Shown here piece by piece: positions 44,756 to 59,255 of a DNA stretch of 64,000 nt; the first letter of the stretch is position 1, and each line of letters opens with the position of its first letter. The notes beneath the pieces are model-generated. The model had not been told where the DNA came from and did no database searches. It saw only the letters and a list, made by a program, of their open reading frames with translations. A program made the translations under genes and the position numbers. This stretch comes from Hyaloperonospora brassicae (taxonomy: Eukaryota > Oomycota > Peronosporomycetes > Peronosporales > Peronosporaceae): contig CANTFL010001456.1 in the NCBI GenBank assembly GCA_947650285.1, forward strand, positions 310,001-374,000, given 5' to 3'.

Positions 44756-47700
44756 AGACTTATCGACATTACCGAATTGGCGATGATCACCATACGGTTT
44801 GTATGTACATCACAATTCCTTTTCAACAATCGACATATGTGCAACATGACTTGCAAGCGATTATAGATGTAGCCTAGGGCGATTAAGAAAAGCATTTTTA
44901 TCTTTCTAAAGCAAACGTCGCCTCAATTGATACAATCATTTTAAAACATGTATATTGGCGATTGAGCACAAAATTCTTCCACACGTTCATTATTTGGGCA
45001 CATACCTAACAGTTAGATGCTTCTTGAATACTTACGACCGCATCGGAGTACAACACACGCACTGGTATAACATGGCACGAATACACGATGATTATAGGTT
45101 TGTGATCTACAGGACAAAATTTAAAAATCCAATTACTTCCAGAGTATCTTGAACGAATATAAATGTACCAGTATGGATTACTCAATAAACTAACTTCAGT
45201 TATAAAACTATCGGCCTGGAGTTTGTATGCACATAGCAAGCATTTATAGTTGTAGGTATGGGCGAATTTTGGCCTATCGCCGTTTAATAGTACGCGATTT
45301 CTGTTCAAGTATACCGAATACGTATAGAAAATCCTTTGGCTTAACGAAAATACCACACAACATCGAGATAATATATATGTACGCAGATTTAAATGATGTA
45401 TAATTAAGATTTATTAAGCAAAATTATTAATATTCTGTGTTTTTTTCTTACTATAATAAACCAGTATGTACCTCAAAAGGGGACTCAATTATGTATAAAA
45501 ATATTCAAATTTGCAATGGGTAGTAACAAGAACGATATAGATTCGAAACAATGACAGATATTGATTTCACGGCTTCAATATCGGCTAACCTATATTTGAT
45601 GAAATCATATTGTTTGTAGATACAATTCGTACGCGATTAAGATCTAGCATAAACGACGGCACATCTACCTATCTGAATGTAATATAAGTATATAGGACAA
45701 TGTGAGATGTAATTAGGTACAGCGGTGTTTTATAAAATCCTTGGCAAACGGAAGGATATAATCATATAAAGGATTTGCTATAATATTAAGCCAGTCTAGC
45801 CGACGGATACACATGGTTAGCACAAATGTTAATAGGCGCACGGATTGGGAAATCTCCTGTGTAAAACGGCAAGCTTGGTCAGCATAGACAATAATTATTC
45901 GTATTGCAATGACGACTAATTACAATACGAATATTGACCGTCCACGCATCTAATGGAGCCGTAATCTCTAACAGGACACCGAACATCGGAACAAAAACAT
46001 TACAAGTATGATACACAGCAGGTAGTGATAAAAGCCTACGTACGCTATACGTGCAGAAAAAATTGAAGTCTGTATAAAACTAATTTTTGAAGAAGGATTG
46101 TATAATAGTGTTTACGCTACAAAAAACATTAATGTACCGATAAAAGACGCAGTTGACAATTAAAATTTCATACGTTTGTACATCTAAGTTGAATAAATAA
46201 AATGTCATATTAGTGCAATAATTGGTGATACGAGCATCACAACTCTTGTACATAATGGTATGCATGCTATTTTATCAAATGACCCCTTTTAAAAATCTTA
46301 CAAACCATTTAAAATCATCAGTTGTTCTCTTCTTTCTCCATATTGTAAGTTTTCTACTGCTGCGTGCGCATATATCTAGTAAGAAGGAGATGCAAGTTGA
46401 CGGATCATGTCTAGTCTATCCGCGCTATTGTATTTAATAGAATAGCTTTCCTGCTATATCAAAGCCGTTTTGATCTGCTATTGTGGTCATGGGTATATGT
46501 CTACCTATCGGTATCGCTAGTAAGGTTTACGAAGTGATATCGCCGTACATAATTGTCGCGTAGACATTTCGTAATAAGCATATGGAACATTATTTAAATA
46601 TCATAACATGAGGATTAGATAAGCAGCAAAAGCATTTATAATCAAAAAAAATTCGAAGTAGCTGAAATAATGTTATTGCAGCGCTCTAAATCATTATTGC
46701 TGAGAGTTTGTGCCAAAAGTACATCATGCGGGACAATACATAATTACATATAGCAACATAACAAAAAAGTAGTGATGACGTTCAAAAGCAAGTCTATAAC
46801 AGCGAATAGTACGAAAAACTTCTGCCTTAGACTATAATTTTAAGGTATTTTGCATTCAACCAGCGCAGAGGGGTGTTTTTTTGGCTTAATAGTATGTTAA
46901 TTTTTATCGTTGGTTTGATATGCGAAATCATTATACATCGAGTATTAGTTTCTGTGGTGATGAATATGAACATTTCATGAGTTTATGCGCTAAGCAAAAA
47001 AAGGAAAGTGTATTTATTTAACGAGCGTCAATGATGTTATCAAAACGTCAGAAAAATCATACACGGCGACGAGATGAGAACAATTTACAGCTTAAGTATA
47101 TTGACGATTAAGATATAAATGCTTGCGATGAACTAAGGGTATAAAATATAGTAATTTTTATAAATGCAAGACTAATGTTTTATGTTTATCGAAAAGGCTC
47201 ATATCATATATCATTAGCAACACCCAGGAAGATCTCTATATATTAATTTGGTTTTTTATAGGTATAAGATTAAGAGTAACATTTTAAAAACCTTACGCTA
47301 TAACTAGGTACATATGTTTGTGTACGTACATAACGAATGAACAGCTGTAGAATTTTTCCATCTGGAATTTTTTCATGTTTAAATGATCTATTCACGCTAA
47401 TGAGTTAATAAATTAGCGCATTTCTCTACCTCTATACTATTTATTTTTTTATGAGGATACAGCTTCATTTTTGAATAAGGCCAGCCTACATAAATAGCTT
47501 GGCTCAATCAGATTATGCAAAATAGACCTATCTACGGGATCAACCCCGATGCGCGCGGCAATCAGCGATTGCCAACATATTTGGCTGGCTAACAGGCCTG
47601 TAGTGACCAATGAGTAAAGCAGCGCCTAATTGGTTCGATACCGGCTTAATGCTATATTACAATCGTGGTTGTTTTTACATGACTATCAATACATTGGCTA

Positions 47701-50700
47701 AGTTTGGTATTGTCGAATTTATAATGGCAAGAACCTTACCAGGGTGAGCATATACGAGTTCCTATACAATAGAAGCTATGTCATTCTTCGATTATACTAT
47801 ATGTATACTTGTTGGACGTTTTATTTATACTCTTCTATGCTCAAAACATAAAATAGTTTTGGATAAAAAAATGAGGTAATAGTCCAGTTCTCGCCATACT
47901 TCGATTTTCGTCAAAATTTAAGTAAAGATACTTTGCCCATAAAAGCATTGTAAATGCACAAGTACGGATTAAAGTTGAAAATTGAACAATATTTATCAAT
48001 TTTTTTGACTTTAAAATACATAAATTAGGATTAATCCCCCAAGAAGGCACGATCATTGCGACATAGAAGTCCGGCTTTATCATCATTAAAGTATGCGAAG
48101 ACACTTAAATAAATGACAACATTTATGGTGATTATAGAGCACGTAAGAGTAAGCTATATGCTACAAGTTAAAAATTCCACCATGCCTTAAAGTATCTTTC
48201 CAGTTTTGGTCTGACGCTATACTGATTTACTATCAATTCGACACAATTGTTTCAAGAAAATTTGTAGACACGGCAAAAGATATATAACGGAACATTGATC
48301 AGACTCCAATTACACCTAATGGTAGAGCAATTTTAAATTTTTAACTATTCTGCATAATATTTGAATGCGTATTCCTATACAGCTACGGTATATTAAGATT
48401 ATGGTAGGATAATAAGCATTCGTCTTTTAAGATCGCATTTGCATTCTTTGCTTGATATTTTATATCGGTACATGCAAGATGTTTTTACGCATAAAACCGT
48501 TGACGTATGTAGAGCACGCTGCTGTATATATCATTACCAATGATACTATGCATGGTATAAAGTCATCAACTTATGCCAATTTCTCCATCATCTGAAACGA
48601 ACAATTAGCATTTAGAATAATTTATGATCATTATCTAAGCAATGGTCATTCAACATTGTCATTTAATTACACACGCGCACATGTCTCAATGACTATCCAT
48701 TTTAATATCAATCTTTTTGCTACGCGTCATCACCACGTACTTCAATAAATACTGCTAATACTAATACAAAGCGCTGTTTTAAAAGTCTCTTTACCAGGTA
48801 CCGCGTGTACCTTTTTACATATTGTGTCGCCTTTTAAAGTAAGTACTGTTATACATCTCAGACATTTCCGTTGAATTTATTGACATATTGCCCGCAGCAG
48901 ATTCGGCGCCCCTACGCACGATAGTTAACTTTATATGCAGTAAATGAAGCTGGAAGCATATTTCAAAGTGGTAAAGGTAAATATCGTCTTATACGTGTGT
49001 TTTATATGTAAGTCAATATTTGGTCTAAGGAGGGGTCGTGACGTCCGCCATTATTTGGTCAAAGAACGTCGAGTTCGCATATTGTTACTGTTGTTGAAGA
49101 ACAGTAACGGTGTATTCAGGTTAACAACGCTAAAATAGCCTATGAAGCTATGTGGGAGATATAGCCGATATTTCCTACTGTGAAACTGCACCATACATCG
49201 TATTATATGTAGTCGTCGTAGCAAATATAACGATTTGTCCGTCAACACGCACGATCGACTTGTTAAACGTAACAATATTTTTTCCATGGTCCGTCTTTTG
49301 CGCGCAATGATATTCTAATCTATAGATGTTTGTATTATGCACTTGCATATGCGAAATACAATAACCTACCATGCTACTTTATTAGTCAGTTTTCTATAAG
49401 TTAAAGGTTTGTAAATACGCTGAATAAATTATAAGCTCAGCTAGCAAATCTTATATTGTACTCCTCCAAGATAATCTATTATATTAATTTTTAAGTAAAT
49501 AAAAAAAAGATGCACAAAAATATAGCAACAACAACAAATTTAAAATTATTATGCCAGTAGTTGCTTAGTAAATAAGTTCCAAAGAAACTCGCAATCGGAT
49601 GTTCGATAATGACGTGCGGCTTGATTTGCACAATAGAAGAATTGACGTAATATGTTTAAGGCATAGCAGCTTAATATATAATTTACCATGTGTCTTTATT
49701 TTAGCGCCTGGTATGATTATTGATCGAACAGATTCATATTCAAATAGCACGTAAATAATTTTCTAGAATACTTGAAAAGGACTGTTTATATATATCATCC
49801 TTTATGAACAGAGGCATAGAGGGAGCGAGGATTGGCAAATGTTGGTGGCATTTTAAACATCCAATTAACTGAAAGAAGCTTTCGGAGGCTAGCACTTGCA
49901 TCATAATTTATTTAAGGTAACTGATAGCACATAATATAGTCTGCAGACATGAAGAGGCACCATGCGATGATAATTATATTCGGGCAATTATAAAAATATA
50001 TTGTTCTATTACAACCAATGAAAATTCATAGATCTACTTTGCCTGTAGGTTTTAGACCAATCTAATCTTCCATGTGTAGCTCATGAGACACACAAAAATT
50101 AAAATACTACTTGATGGGCACGTAAAATTTATCAATTATTATGCCAAGTGATCGGTCCGTGGCATTTTGTAATTAATATGGTTACTGAGGTAATGTCGCG
50201 GTGGGTTCATCGATCCTACATTCGAATGTAAACATAAGTCAGCATGTTAAATGAGTGAAATTGTGGAAGTAACGGAAGGCTAAAAATTTGTCGTCGTGAC
50301 CTCTATTAAATTTAATCTGTTTGTTCAAGAGGAAATGATAGTCGATTTTTGTATGATCTGGTCGTGAACGTTTTGCTAAGCAGTATCTTGTCTTGTTTAG
50401 TCTTTTACTTTTATACCTGTGTTGGATAGTATGTAATCAGCCTAAACAAGTTGACGAATTAATATACTGTAGGATGTGTTAAGCCGGTCTATAAAGGTCA
50501 AATAATAGACAGTTAAGGTAGCCGACAACGATTTTTATCGTTTATTTCTTTATGTGAACAGAAATTTATCTTGGCAACATGCCATAATATATTGATTGTA
50601 CGGTAAAGTGACTCGTGGGATTGAGAGTCGGGATAAGGGTAGAGCAGCTTTAGGCGCATAAATGACGTTGTGAACAGCATGACATCTTCATCTCTTGCCC

Positions 50701-51510
50701 AAAGAGATATGCCGTAAAATCGATGGCATAATCGACAGTTCGTGGAGGGCACTTACAATTGCGGTTGCGCCGTTCGCCCCAATTATGGCAAAGAAATATT
50801 TGCAGAGGTATGCATATATCGATGCGTCCAATGCTTAGTCGATGCTAGCAAAATGAGATGAAATGAACCCGATATGTTGGTGGCACAATAGAGATAACTT
50901 GAAGCGGGCAAATGCATCCCTACGACGTACATTAGTGCAACAAGAACCATATTTTTTTGGTGTTTAGTTTGGGACATAACATTGACCATCAATTAGTGGT
51001 GATTATAGTGTCTCGATGCAATCGCTGTTTCGGCTTTACGATCGTTACGAAATAAAATAAAAGTTGCTAATGTGAATGCAACGAGCGTTGACAGTATTAC
51101 AGTGACAATATAGTAGCATATTTAACCCAACAAGGACCAGCGACACCGTTTGTATTAAATGAACGAACGATCGATCACGGATTCTGCCGCAAAACTAAGT
51201 CACTAATAGGTTACAGCCAATAGGTCTATCATTTAGAAGCGAAATTGGTCTGCCTCTATCCGGCACAGGTATCGAATCTTGTATGAAATCTATCAATCGT
51301 CTCAAACGCAAGACACTTTTTTGTATGATGATACAAACACTTTATCACGAACGTCACAGGCAAGCCGATAGCTTAAATGTGCACTGGGCTAAGTTTGAAC
51401 AATTTAAGAACAAAATATAATGGTAACGTGTATTACCAATGTACGTGGAAATATGAAGCGGGCTGATCCAGGTAAAACCGAGAGTCCAATGTATTACTAC
51501 TCGCCAACCT
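44756..51510. other. AT-rich spacer, no gene seen
   Basis: 6.7 kb of AT-rich sequence. All frames are under 130 codons and show low-complexity translations (Ile, Tyr, Asn). No tRNA, rRNA or transposon termini were noticed. Confidence 0.6.
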
Positions 51511-52488
51511 CTAAATGTACGCCTTTGCGTAGTCCTCAACAAATTCTACGACATAGCTATTGTATTTGGCCGAGTTGGGTGGAGTTATTGTACTTGTGTA
51601 GACCCGCCTGATCGAAGATGGATCAATTCTCTGTCGGATGCCGTACCCGAACAATTGTTCTTTAGCCCTCTCAGCTAGTGTATTCGTTTCGTATGTCTTC
51701 TTTGCAGCTTGAACCACAACCACCGCATCAAAGAAAGGTAAATGCTTGAGCTGCTCCATGATACGAAGGAAGGGTAGCGACTCTTTCGATGGGAGAGCGG
51801 AGGTGGAGAACATCTCACGCGAAATTTGCTCGAGTTGCTGCACCTTGATCTTGCGGGTTTCGATGATGAAGGGATCGCCAACGTGAGCAGCTAAAAGGGT
51901 GTAGTATATTGCGCTCTCAGGATTCAGGGTCGCTAGTGGAAACGTATTTCGAAAAGCCTTTTCAATCTTTTCCACGGACGCACTCGCCTCTGTTAGCTTC
52001 TTCGCAGCTTGAAACACAAATGTCACTTGGGCCGGGTTCAGACTGTGCATCTGTTGGAAAATTTGGCTAACCTGCGCCTGATTCTTCAGCTCGAGCGGGT
52101 GATGTAATAAAAGGTCATAAGCCACAGAAACTAGGTTCTCCAGATTAGCAACGATCCTATTAGAATTCAGATAATACTGACCATGGACGAATCCACCTTC
52201 CGGGGGAGCGATGAAGGCCGAGCTGGCTGAGGTTGCTCGACAGACCTTAAGCGCCTCATCACGAGCAAACCCGTTGACGATACCCATGATGTCAAGTGTC
52301 TTCCATCCTCGATCTTCTTGCTCGTTCAAGAAGTCAACATGGGTCTTCAGTAGCCTCGTCGCCGTCTCGCGATCGAGCGCGTGAGCACCAGGTGCCGCGG
52401 CCTGTGACCCAATGCCTCCCAAAGCGCTATTACACATGGCAGACAGCACGTGAAGGAGGACAAATGCACGAAGGTATCTGACCTTCAT
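51511..52488 (-). CDS. Secreted RxLR-type effector candidate (RLLK...EDR variant)
   Basis: Intact ORF of 325 codons. Residues 1-24 form a signal peptide (MKVRYLRAFVLLHVLSAMCN, hydrophobic core then SALG). RLLK at 45-48 and EQEDRGW at 56-62 sit at the distance and order of the RxLR and dEER motifs of oomycete effectors, in a degenerate form like that reported for downy mildews. The rest is helical. Two related segments, VTFVFQAAKKLTEASASVEK and AVVVVQAAKKTYETNTLAER, about 125 residues apart, suggest an internal duplication of a WY-like unit. An initiator-like CTTCATTTATCCTTTTG lies about 50 bp upstream (52536-52552). Such proteins are secreted and act in or around host cells; the target cannot be told from sequence. 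The gene stands alone between AT-rich spacers and an LTR, a common setting for effector genes. It is the only clearly intact host gene in the window. Confidence 0.75.
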   Translation of the reverse strand: MKVRYLRAFVLLHVLSAMCNSALGGIGSQAAAPGAHALDRETATRLLKTHVDFLNEQEDRGWKTLDIMGIVNGFARDEALKVCRATSASSAFIAPPEGGFVHGQYYLNSNRIVANLENLVSVAYDLLLHHPLELKNQAQVSQIFQQMHSLNPAQVTFVFQAAKKLTEASASVEKIEKAFRNTFPLATLNPESAIYYTLLAAHVGDPFIIETRKIKVQQLEQISREMFSTSALPSKESLPFLRIMEQLKHLPFFDAVVVVQAAKKTYETNTLAERAKEQLFGYGIRQRIDPSSIRRVYTSTITPPNSAKYNSYVVEFVEDYAKAYI

Positions 52489-53761
52489 GACGATGGAACG
52501 GGTAGCGTCAGGGCTAGGTACTTTGTGCTAGAACGCAAAAGGATAAATGAAGTGTTAAAGAGGCACATCCAGCGCTGAGGGAAACACCGTGCACCAGCTT
52601 TAGGCTGTACTGGTCTGGACGTTGTCTGTCCATTGCTGCCAGACAACACAGGATCCAATTTTCCGAGGTTACAGTTGCACAAGTTTAGAGCTTGTTCTCG
52701 GACACTGGCCAATAATCAACAAACCTGAAGTGACAACGTACCACCATCAAAGATAAATTAGTGCACACTTTCGGACACTGGACATGCGCCGTCTAGACCA
52801 GTTAACGTGAGCTGCCATTGGTCAAGGAGGAAGATAAAGAAAGCACATGTATAGTAGCAATAAGTAGAAATGAGGGTGTGTGGTGCAAAAACGTAGCGGG
52901 CAAACATGTGCAACTGATTTGTTGGGTACAGCTGATCGGACCAGAACGACTTTGAAATGTCTTTATTGCATTGTGCATCAGATCATGTGCATAGTGTACG
53001 CACTACATCCCCGTTGCACCATTTGTGCATGCACATGCAGTTTGACAAGGGGTCTGCTTGTTGTCTAGCGGCTGCCGCAGCTACTAAAAGAAAGACTGGT
53101 TGTGTGCGCTAACCTTTATTCACCAACTTGTGTCTTTGTCTCGTAAGATCCGAGCCACTGGTAGCAAGAACTTGATATGACAACAGGGTTTTGGGTGGGC
53201 TGCGCTCGAACAAAGTAGCCATTCGTCCAAGGACACGCTCTGATAAATAGCGGAGACTGCTCCACAATACACAATGTGCTAGGCTGAAGGCGTATCGAGG
53301 GCACTTGGGTGCTCTTGTTAATACGTCTAGTGTGACAGATTTGAAAGGGACATAATTGCGGCCAAAAGGTTGAGGTTTAACACCAGGTGACACGGGTAAC
53401 GTCGACAGAAGTTGTTACGCAATGCATGTTGCATTACGGATAGATTTTTACAGTGTAGATATATTATCTAGTTCTGAAATCTGCATGTAAAAAGACACCC
53501 TAACGCATTGTGGGTAAGCAGTCTCAAATAAGAAGAGTATGCTCAATCAACGAGTGATTCATAGTATAAGCTAGTAGTATTGAAATAGGTTTTATAAAAG
53601 CAGATATTTAACAACTTGCTAAACATTATAATAAATCTCCGTGCTGAAGCAGCTCTGCCATAGTGCGTGTATCGCAAGGCATTAACATACATACATATAT
53701 TATCGTAATCTGCACAGCAAAAAGATGTTGACGATCGCTTTTTGAAAAGGTAGACGATCAT
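52489..53761. other. Upstream flank of the effector, no further gene seen
   Basis: Moderate GC. CGGACACTGG occurs twice (about 52698 and 52774). Frames up to 94 codons (53109-53393, -) have no motif. Confidence 0.5.
52536..52552 (-). promoter_or_regulatory. Oomycete initiator-like element of the effector candidate
   Basis: On - the sequence CTTCATTTATCCTTTTG resembles the oomycete Inr (TCATTYY with following pyrimidine run) and lies about 50-60 bp before the ATG, a typical distance for a short 5' UTR. Confidence 0.5.
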
Positions 53762-54152
53762 TGTAACGGGGCAGCCCGTTACATGGAATTGCCACTTTGA
53801 GAAAAGTGACAATAAAGAATATGAAGTTGGATATTCTTTTAACAATATCACCGAAGCGGTGATATTGAAGGGTCGACCAAAGAGTCTGTTCATTGGTTGA
53901 TATCTTGATGATATCAACCCACCAATCGCCGCAAGACGCGCGCAATGAGTGGTGACGAGACGTCACCATACACTCAGTTATATTAACATAATTAAGTTAA
54001 GTCAAACAGAGAGACAGTAGTCAAAAGACTTAATTATATTTATACAACAGTTCTGCTTTTACCCTACCTACGATTCCTCGCTTGCCACGTGTACGTCTGT
54101 CGGGGCACCGATACCCTTGAGTTAAGTTCACGCAAGGGTGTGCCCCGTTACA
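53762..54152 (+). repeat. Solo LTR of the E3 family
   Basis: 391 bp, nearly identical to the E3 LTRs. It is flanked by a perfect 5-bp duplication, ATCAT at 53757-53761 and at 54153-54157. It is the product of LTR-LTR recombination that removed the internal part. Confidence 0.96.
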
Positions 54153-56774
54153 ATCATCGGAGTGATGAATCTACGAGGGAACATTTTTGTCGGGGGAGCA
54201 GCCCATGGCTGATATATCGCGTAGCCGAAAACTTCACATCATTTGCCGTGGAGCTTATCGTTCTCCCGTTGACCAAAACCTCTCTCAATCGACATTACCA
54301 GGAGTCAGTCCGAGTCTATGTAAGATTTATTTTATATTCACGAACATGTGTAAGTTTTGCACTCAAAGCAACTGATAACTACTTAAGCGCTGTTTGTTTC
54401 GATTTCAATCATTTAATAGTTTTCAAATGACAACCGCATTGACCAGCCAATAACGGTTCACTTTATGTGAATCTGGTAAATTTGTACTCCATTGTATGAT
54501 TGATGTGCTGGAGCGAAAGCTTCATATACTTTAGCTTACAATGATTTTGCACGTGGCATTTTTTTGTGCACCAAGTTTAAAACTTATAATCAGCCTATAC
54601 GCCCACGTAGTCTGATCGACAACACAGAATGTGAGTCAGACAAATAAGTTTTTCTGACTTTGACATGCATCAAATTGATTCAAGCAGATACCGTGGCTTG
54701 CTATCTACCACATTATTGTCAATTATGTTAATAATGTCCTTAAGTATGCGAGTCTCTTCTATATTTGCAAAAGTACTTGAAGAGAAGTGAGCGTGGTCAA
54801 ACCTCCGCCGAAATATGAGCCAAGCATCTGCGACTTATTGTAAGATAATTGGCAACGCTGGCTTTAAATAGTCCATAAGGTTCTGTTGTTTTGACGAACT
54901 GAGTTTATTATATATTCGTCACTGACAGTTGTGCCATAAGTCCTACACAGATACGCAAATATTGCTTGGTCGTATGATCGTTGAAATTCTCTTTTACGGT
55001 AAACTTGAAATCGCCAAAACCCACATGCTAAAATTCATGATGGGATCGCCACGCAATTTTGTCATGCGACAGAAAATATCACCCTTGAAATGGGATGGTG
55101 TGTTTACGAAAATACATAAGGTGATATAAGTTTGATAAAGGTAAAGGACTCGCTACTTTGTCCCTATATACTCAATAATAATATTACATTGCGTCGATAA
55201 AAAGTGCGATTCGTGCTAGGACTGATTTATATCATTGATTTACTATAAGCGTTGCTAAATTCAGCGTGATGCAGCTAATGCACTGGACTAAGAGTGGCGC
55301 AAATATGCCAATCCCCTTATAGAAGCACGTGTTGAGTCTGACCGATAAACTTACGCGCGCGCATATCGATCTTTTACGATGACGAATATTTATATCGATA
55401 AACTCGCAACCGTCGTCCCTTGTGAAAGAAATTAGGCCAATGCACCATTTTTTGCATTTCAATTATACCTTTGTTAATTACAAATTGAACTTAGCATGTC
55501 AGGGTCCATCTGTGCGGAACTTGTGGTTGACTAGGACATCAAGTTCTGAAGTGAACGAACCCGAAGGCGGTTTTATAAAATTAGTCATCGAATTATACTT
55601 GATGTGCGCATGTAAGTTAAAGAAATACAGTGGCAAGCACTGCGAGGTGCAAAAGTAGTAGTTTTTAAATGAGTAGTTGTATAAAAAAATTTTAATTGTT
55701 TACTGCATTATTGTACACATTTGTATGCGTATGTCATAAAATGGACTAGTAAAAATAAAAACGTTTTTGATAAAAGTCGTTCATTTGTTCATATGTAAAC
55801 CGATGGTGGGGTTATGTAACATCTCGTATCTACTTATAGGTGCAATTGGCAATTGCTTTTTTATGTTAAACCATTAAAAACACAAATGATGATGATATCC
55901 ATCGGCGCTATTGCTGTATAGATTGATACATCTATATTGAGTACTTGCACGGCGCAACAATACATCTCAACTTTTTCTTGATGATCTAATCGCTACACAT
56001 ATACACACAAGGTGGTAACTTACTACTGTTTTTCTATGTAGTTTAGATTTTGGGGTCACCGAGTCCTTATACCTTACATATTGATTTAAGGTAAGTTGAT
56101 TGTACGTTGACGAACACCCGATATATTCAAACGCACGTGTATGATAAGAATATAATTACTGTCTATCTCCAAGCAATAAGAGCTGAAGGTATGGTTAGAC
56201 CACAGGAAATGAGTAGGCTACTATAAGTAGCCGTTGGTTGTCGTCATAGGGTCGTTAAGGCGTTACATACGGTAATTGGAACAACTTTAAGGTAGAGTCC
56301 GCACTAACACTCTATTGTTAAATATCCTTACATTTGCCCTAAGTTTTCCGATTGACGCACGTGCTCCATTGTCATGCCATCAATATCGATCCATATATGC
56401 ATACATAAGTGTACCTTGAATTGTTTAACATCACCGATGGTTTGTCGATAGGCTTTTTTAAATTACACGATTGCCACTTTAAAACTTTGCTTTTCGCTAT
56501 GATCTCATATCCAAATATTAGTATCATGTGCATGGGTGATATAACCTCCTAACACGAGCAAAAATTAACTACATTTTACCCATTTGTCGATGTAAAAATT
56601 TAATAATCTTCCTATATATCCCACAGGTATGTATATATGCTGAGTTATTAAGATAATGTAAGTTCACTTTTGGTCCCGTCAAACTATCATCAACGCAGGT
56701 ACTTAAACTATGTTGATTTAAATATATTCTTTAAAAACAAATATTAATAATGTAAAATCAAATACAAAACAATA

Positions 56775-56868
56775 ATGAAGCCTTTTTGTAATATTGATAC
56801 AAAAACCTTCTAAATTGTAGTTAAATTTGTGAATGTTACGAAATTATTAAAAAATAAAAAGGCTTCAT
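56775..56868. repeat. 94-bp sequence with 13-bp terminal inverted repeats
   Basis: ATGAAGCCTTTTT at 56775-56787 is the exact reverse complement of AAAAAGGCTTCAT at 56856-56868. The interior is AT-rich. It could be a tiny MITE or an RNA hairpin; no target duplication is clear. Confidence 0.7.
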
Positions 56869-57280
56869 ACTGCTTTGAGTAATAGTTTGTACAAATTTCA
56901 AAACTTTTTTACCGACCTATTTAGTCACATAAAAATATTGCTATTTGATAACTAATCATGTAATTAATCCTTTTCCTTTATCTCCAACTACATATTAACC
57001 TTGCATTTTATTTATTTTTGAAACATTAATTTAATATGTTAAACAACAATCTTTTTTCTAAAGAAATGACAAAAAATCTGCAAAATATTAGAGTTTTAGG
57101 AACACTTGCATGTAAACAGCTTGTAGTAAATTAAATTATAAACCTCATCAGAACATATAAACAATTTAAACAAAGCATACACAAAGCCCCCATGTTAGTT
57201 TTTTTGAAACGATTATGATATCTATCATGCATTCCAACTGTCGAAAATACTAAACTACACAATTGAGGGACTTAATAATA

Positions 57281-57389
57281 TATACAATATGTTGCTCCGG
57301 ACTAATATGGGTCATAAAGCTGACATTCTAACTTAAAATATACAAAATGTTGTTCTGGACTAATATGGGTCATAAAGCTGACATTCTAA
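57281..57389. repeat. 58-bp tandem duplication
   Basis: Two copies beginning TATACAATATGTTG and TATACAAAATGTTG, both ending GGGTCATAAAGCTGACATTC plus TAA, offset by 58 bp. Confidence 0.85.
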
Positions 57390-59255
57390 GGTAATAGCTC
57401 TCCAGCACTAACTATTGATTTTAAATCACAGTTCTTTGTAGGTATTAGAACTAAAATTTGTTTTTAACTGCACGTGCTAATATTTCATGCAGATAGACTA
57501 TAAACCGATAACATTCGATACTAGACCAAAACCTTGTCGATTCCCGCATGGTAAAGTAGTTTACTTGCTAAATGCAAATTTGTTTGTTGTACAAAAATAG
57601 CCGCTATGCAAAAAACATTGATAAAGAATAAAAAAAATTAGATATTTTAATTTATTATGATGAAATATTTACATGTCATAGTTAATTTATAAACAGCTCT
57701 AATTTTTCCTATTAAATTGCGTAGGGCTCGCGTGATCGATGAAAGTTGCTCAAAAATTTAAAAAAACCTAGATTTTAAGTAGACATGTTATTTACGGTCA
57801 GCAATGTAAAAATTTAATAATGACTAAATTTAAGAAACTCGATATGATGATCTTGCAAATCGCGGGTTCCAGACTCGTTTAGCAAAAACAATACAATCTT
57901 GATGCAGCCAATAAAGATCATTTCACGTATTGACTTGATGGAATTAAAGGCAAATTTATCGGGATAGAAATGCTCAATAGCAATGTTACCTTTGAAGAAA
58001 GTATATTGTTTGATATATAGGGGAGCTTTACGTTGTATAAACTACATATACTTACGACTGATATATGTAACTGTTATACAATATCATTTAACTTTTTTTT
58101 ATTTACTAAATTGACGACTATACAGAATTCGTGCGCTTGTCGGAAAAATATCAATGCGAGCCGAATTTGTCAAGAAATCGATACAGCGTCGATCAAAACT
58201 ACTTGTCAGATTTAGCTGATATCGAGAAAATTACATTGAAATTAGGCCCATATAGACTCACATTAGGCCAGCAGTTTAAGATCCGTCAGAAAATCGTTTA
58301 AAATATAAGACTACTAAATAATATATTGTGAGATTTGACCATAGACGAGCTTACCAGTCATTCATATAATATATATATTAATTTGTTGCGTGAGCACATT
58401 TTAAATCATTATAAATTGTATTTTTACTACTCTTGTGTGAAAATACGGTTTATTTTATATTAAGCATAAATTAGGCTCATCACACCATGTCTTCATCGAG
58501 TTTAAAAATAGGTATCACTTTGTTCATATTATTTGGTAATGTAAATTGAAAGTTACATTGTAATCTACTAGCAATACCAAAACTTCGTTGGAAGTTTTTC
58601 ACGTCGTAAATGGGTAATTGGCTAACCTTTATTGCGGTTCGGTCTTCGCATGAGAATCTCACAACTATCAAGAAGCACAACCTCGATCAAGAAAGGCTCT
58701 AGTATTAATTTGTCGAGCTAATCGAGCGTAAATCCTTACGTCATGCATGAAGTCGGGTCGCAGTATGTGTCTTAATATATTAAGCTTCATCAGTCTCATT
58801 TTATCTGTCATTTTCTTCTTGTTATAACAGTTTAGTGGTATCATAAACTTATAAATTAAAGTGTTCAGCTTAAAATTTTATCATTAAAATTTAAAAACGA
58901 TTTTCAAAGCAATAATTCTATTAGCGCTATGCCCATTGGGGTATATCGGTTCGTTATACATTTGTTCTAGTCCATTGTATCTTGACTTGGGCTCGAAAGA
59001 ATCATATTATGGCAGCTACGAAATGTTTATAAAAAACCAGTATGCACGATTAGGAGGAGAAGTGAAGTCCTACTAATGAAAAGTAAGCAATATATGTGGA
59101 CTGGGACAACATCCAAAAATCTAGATTAAATGACTGATTTGAGAACAACAGATAAATATACAATATTATCGATCCGGTTAGGTAAAGTTTACCAATGCAA
59201 TTAATCGTTTTAAAAAACTCAACTATTTACAGATCGAAATGCAGTATATCTTATA

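Larger units (their letters stand above)
54158..59255. other. AT-rich spacer
   Basis: No gene seen in 5.1 kb. Two small structures inside are listed separately (56775-56868 and 57281-57389). A frame of 113 codons at 54089-54430 starts inside the solo LTR and is not considered real. Confidence 0.55.
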
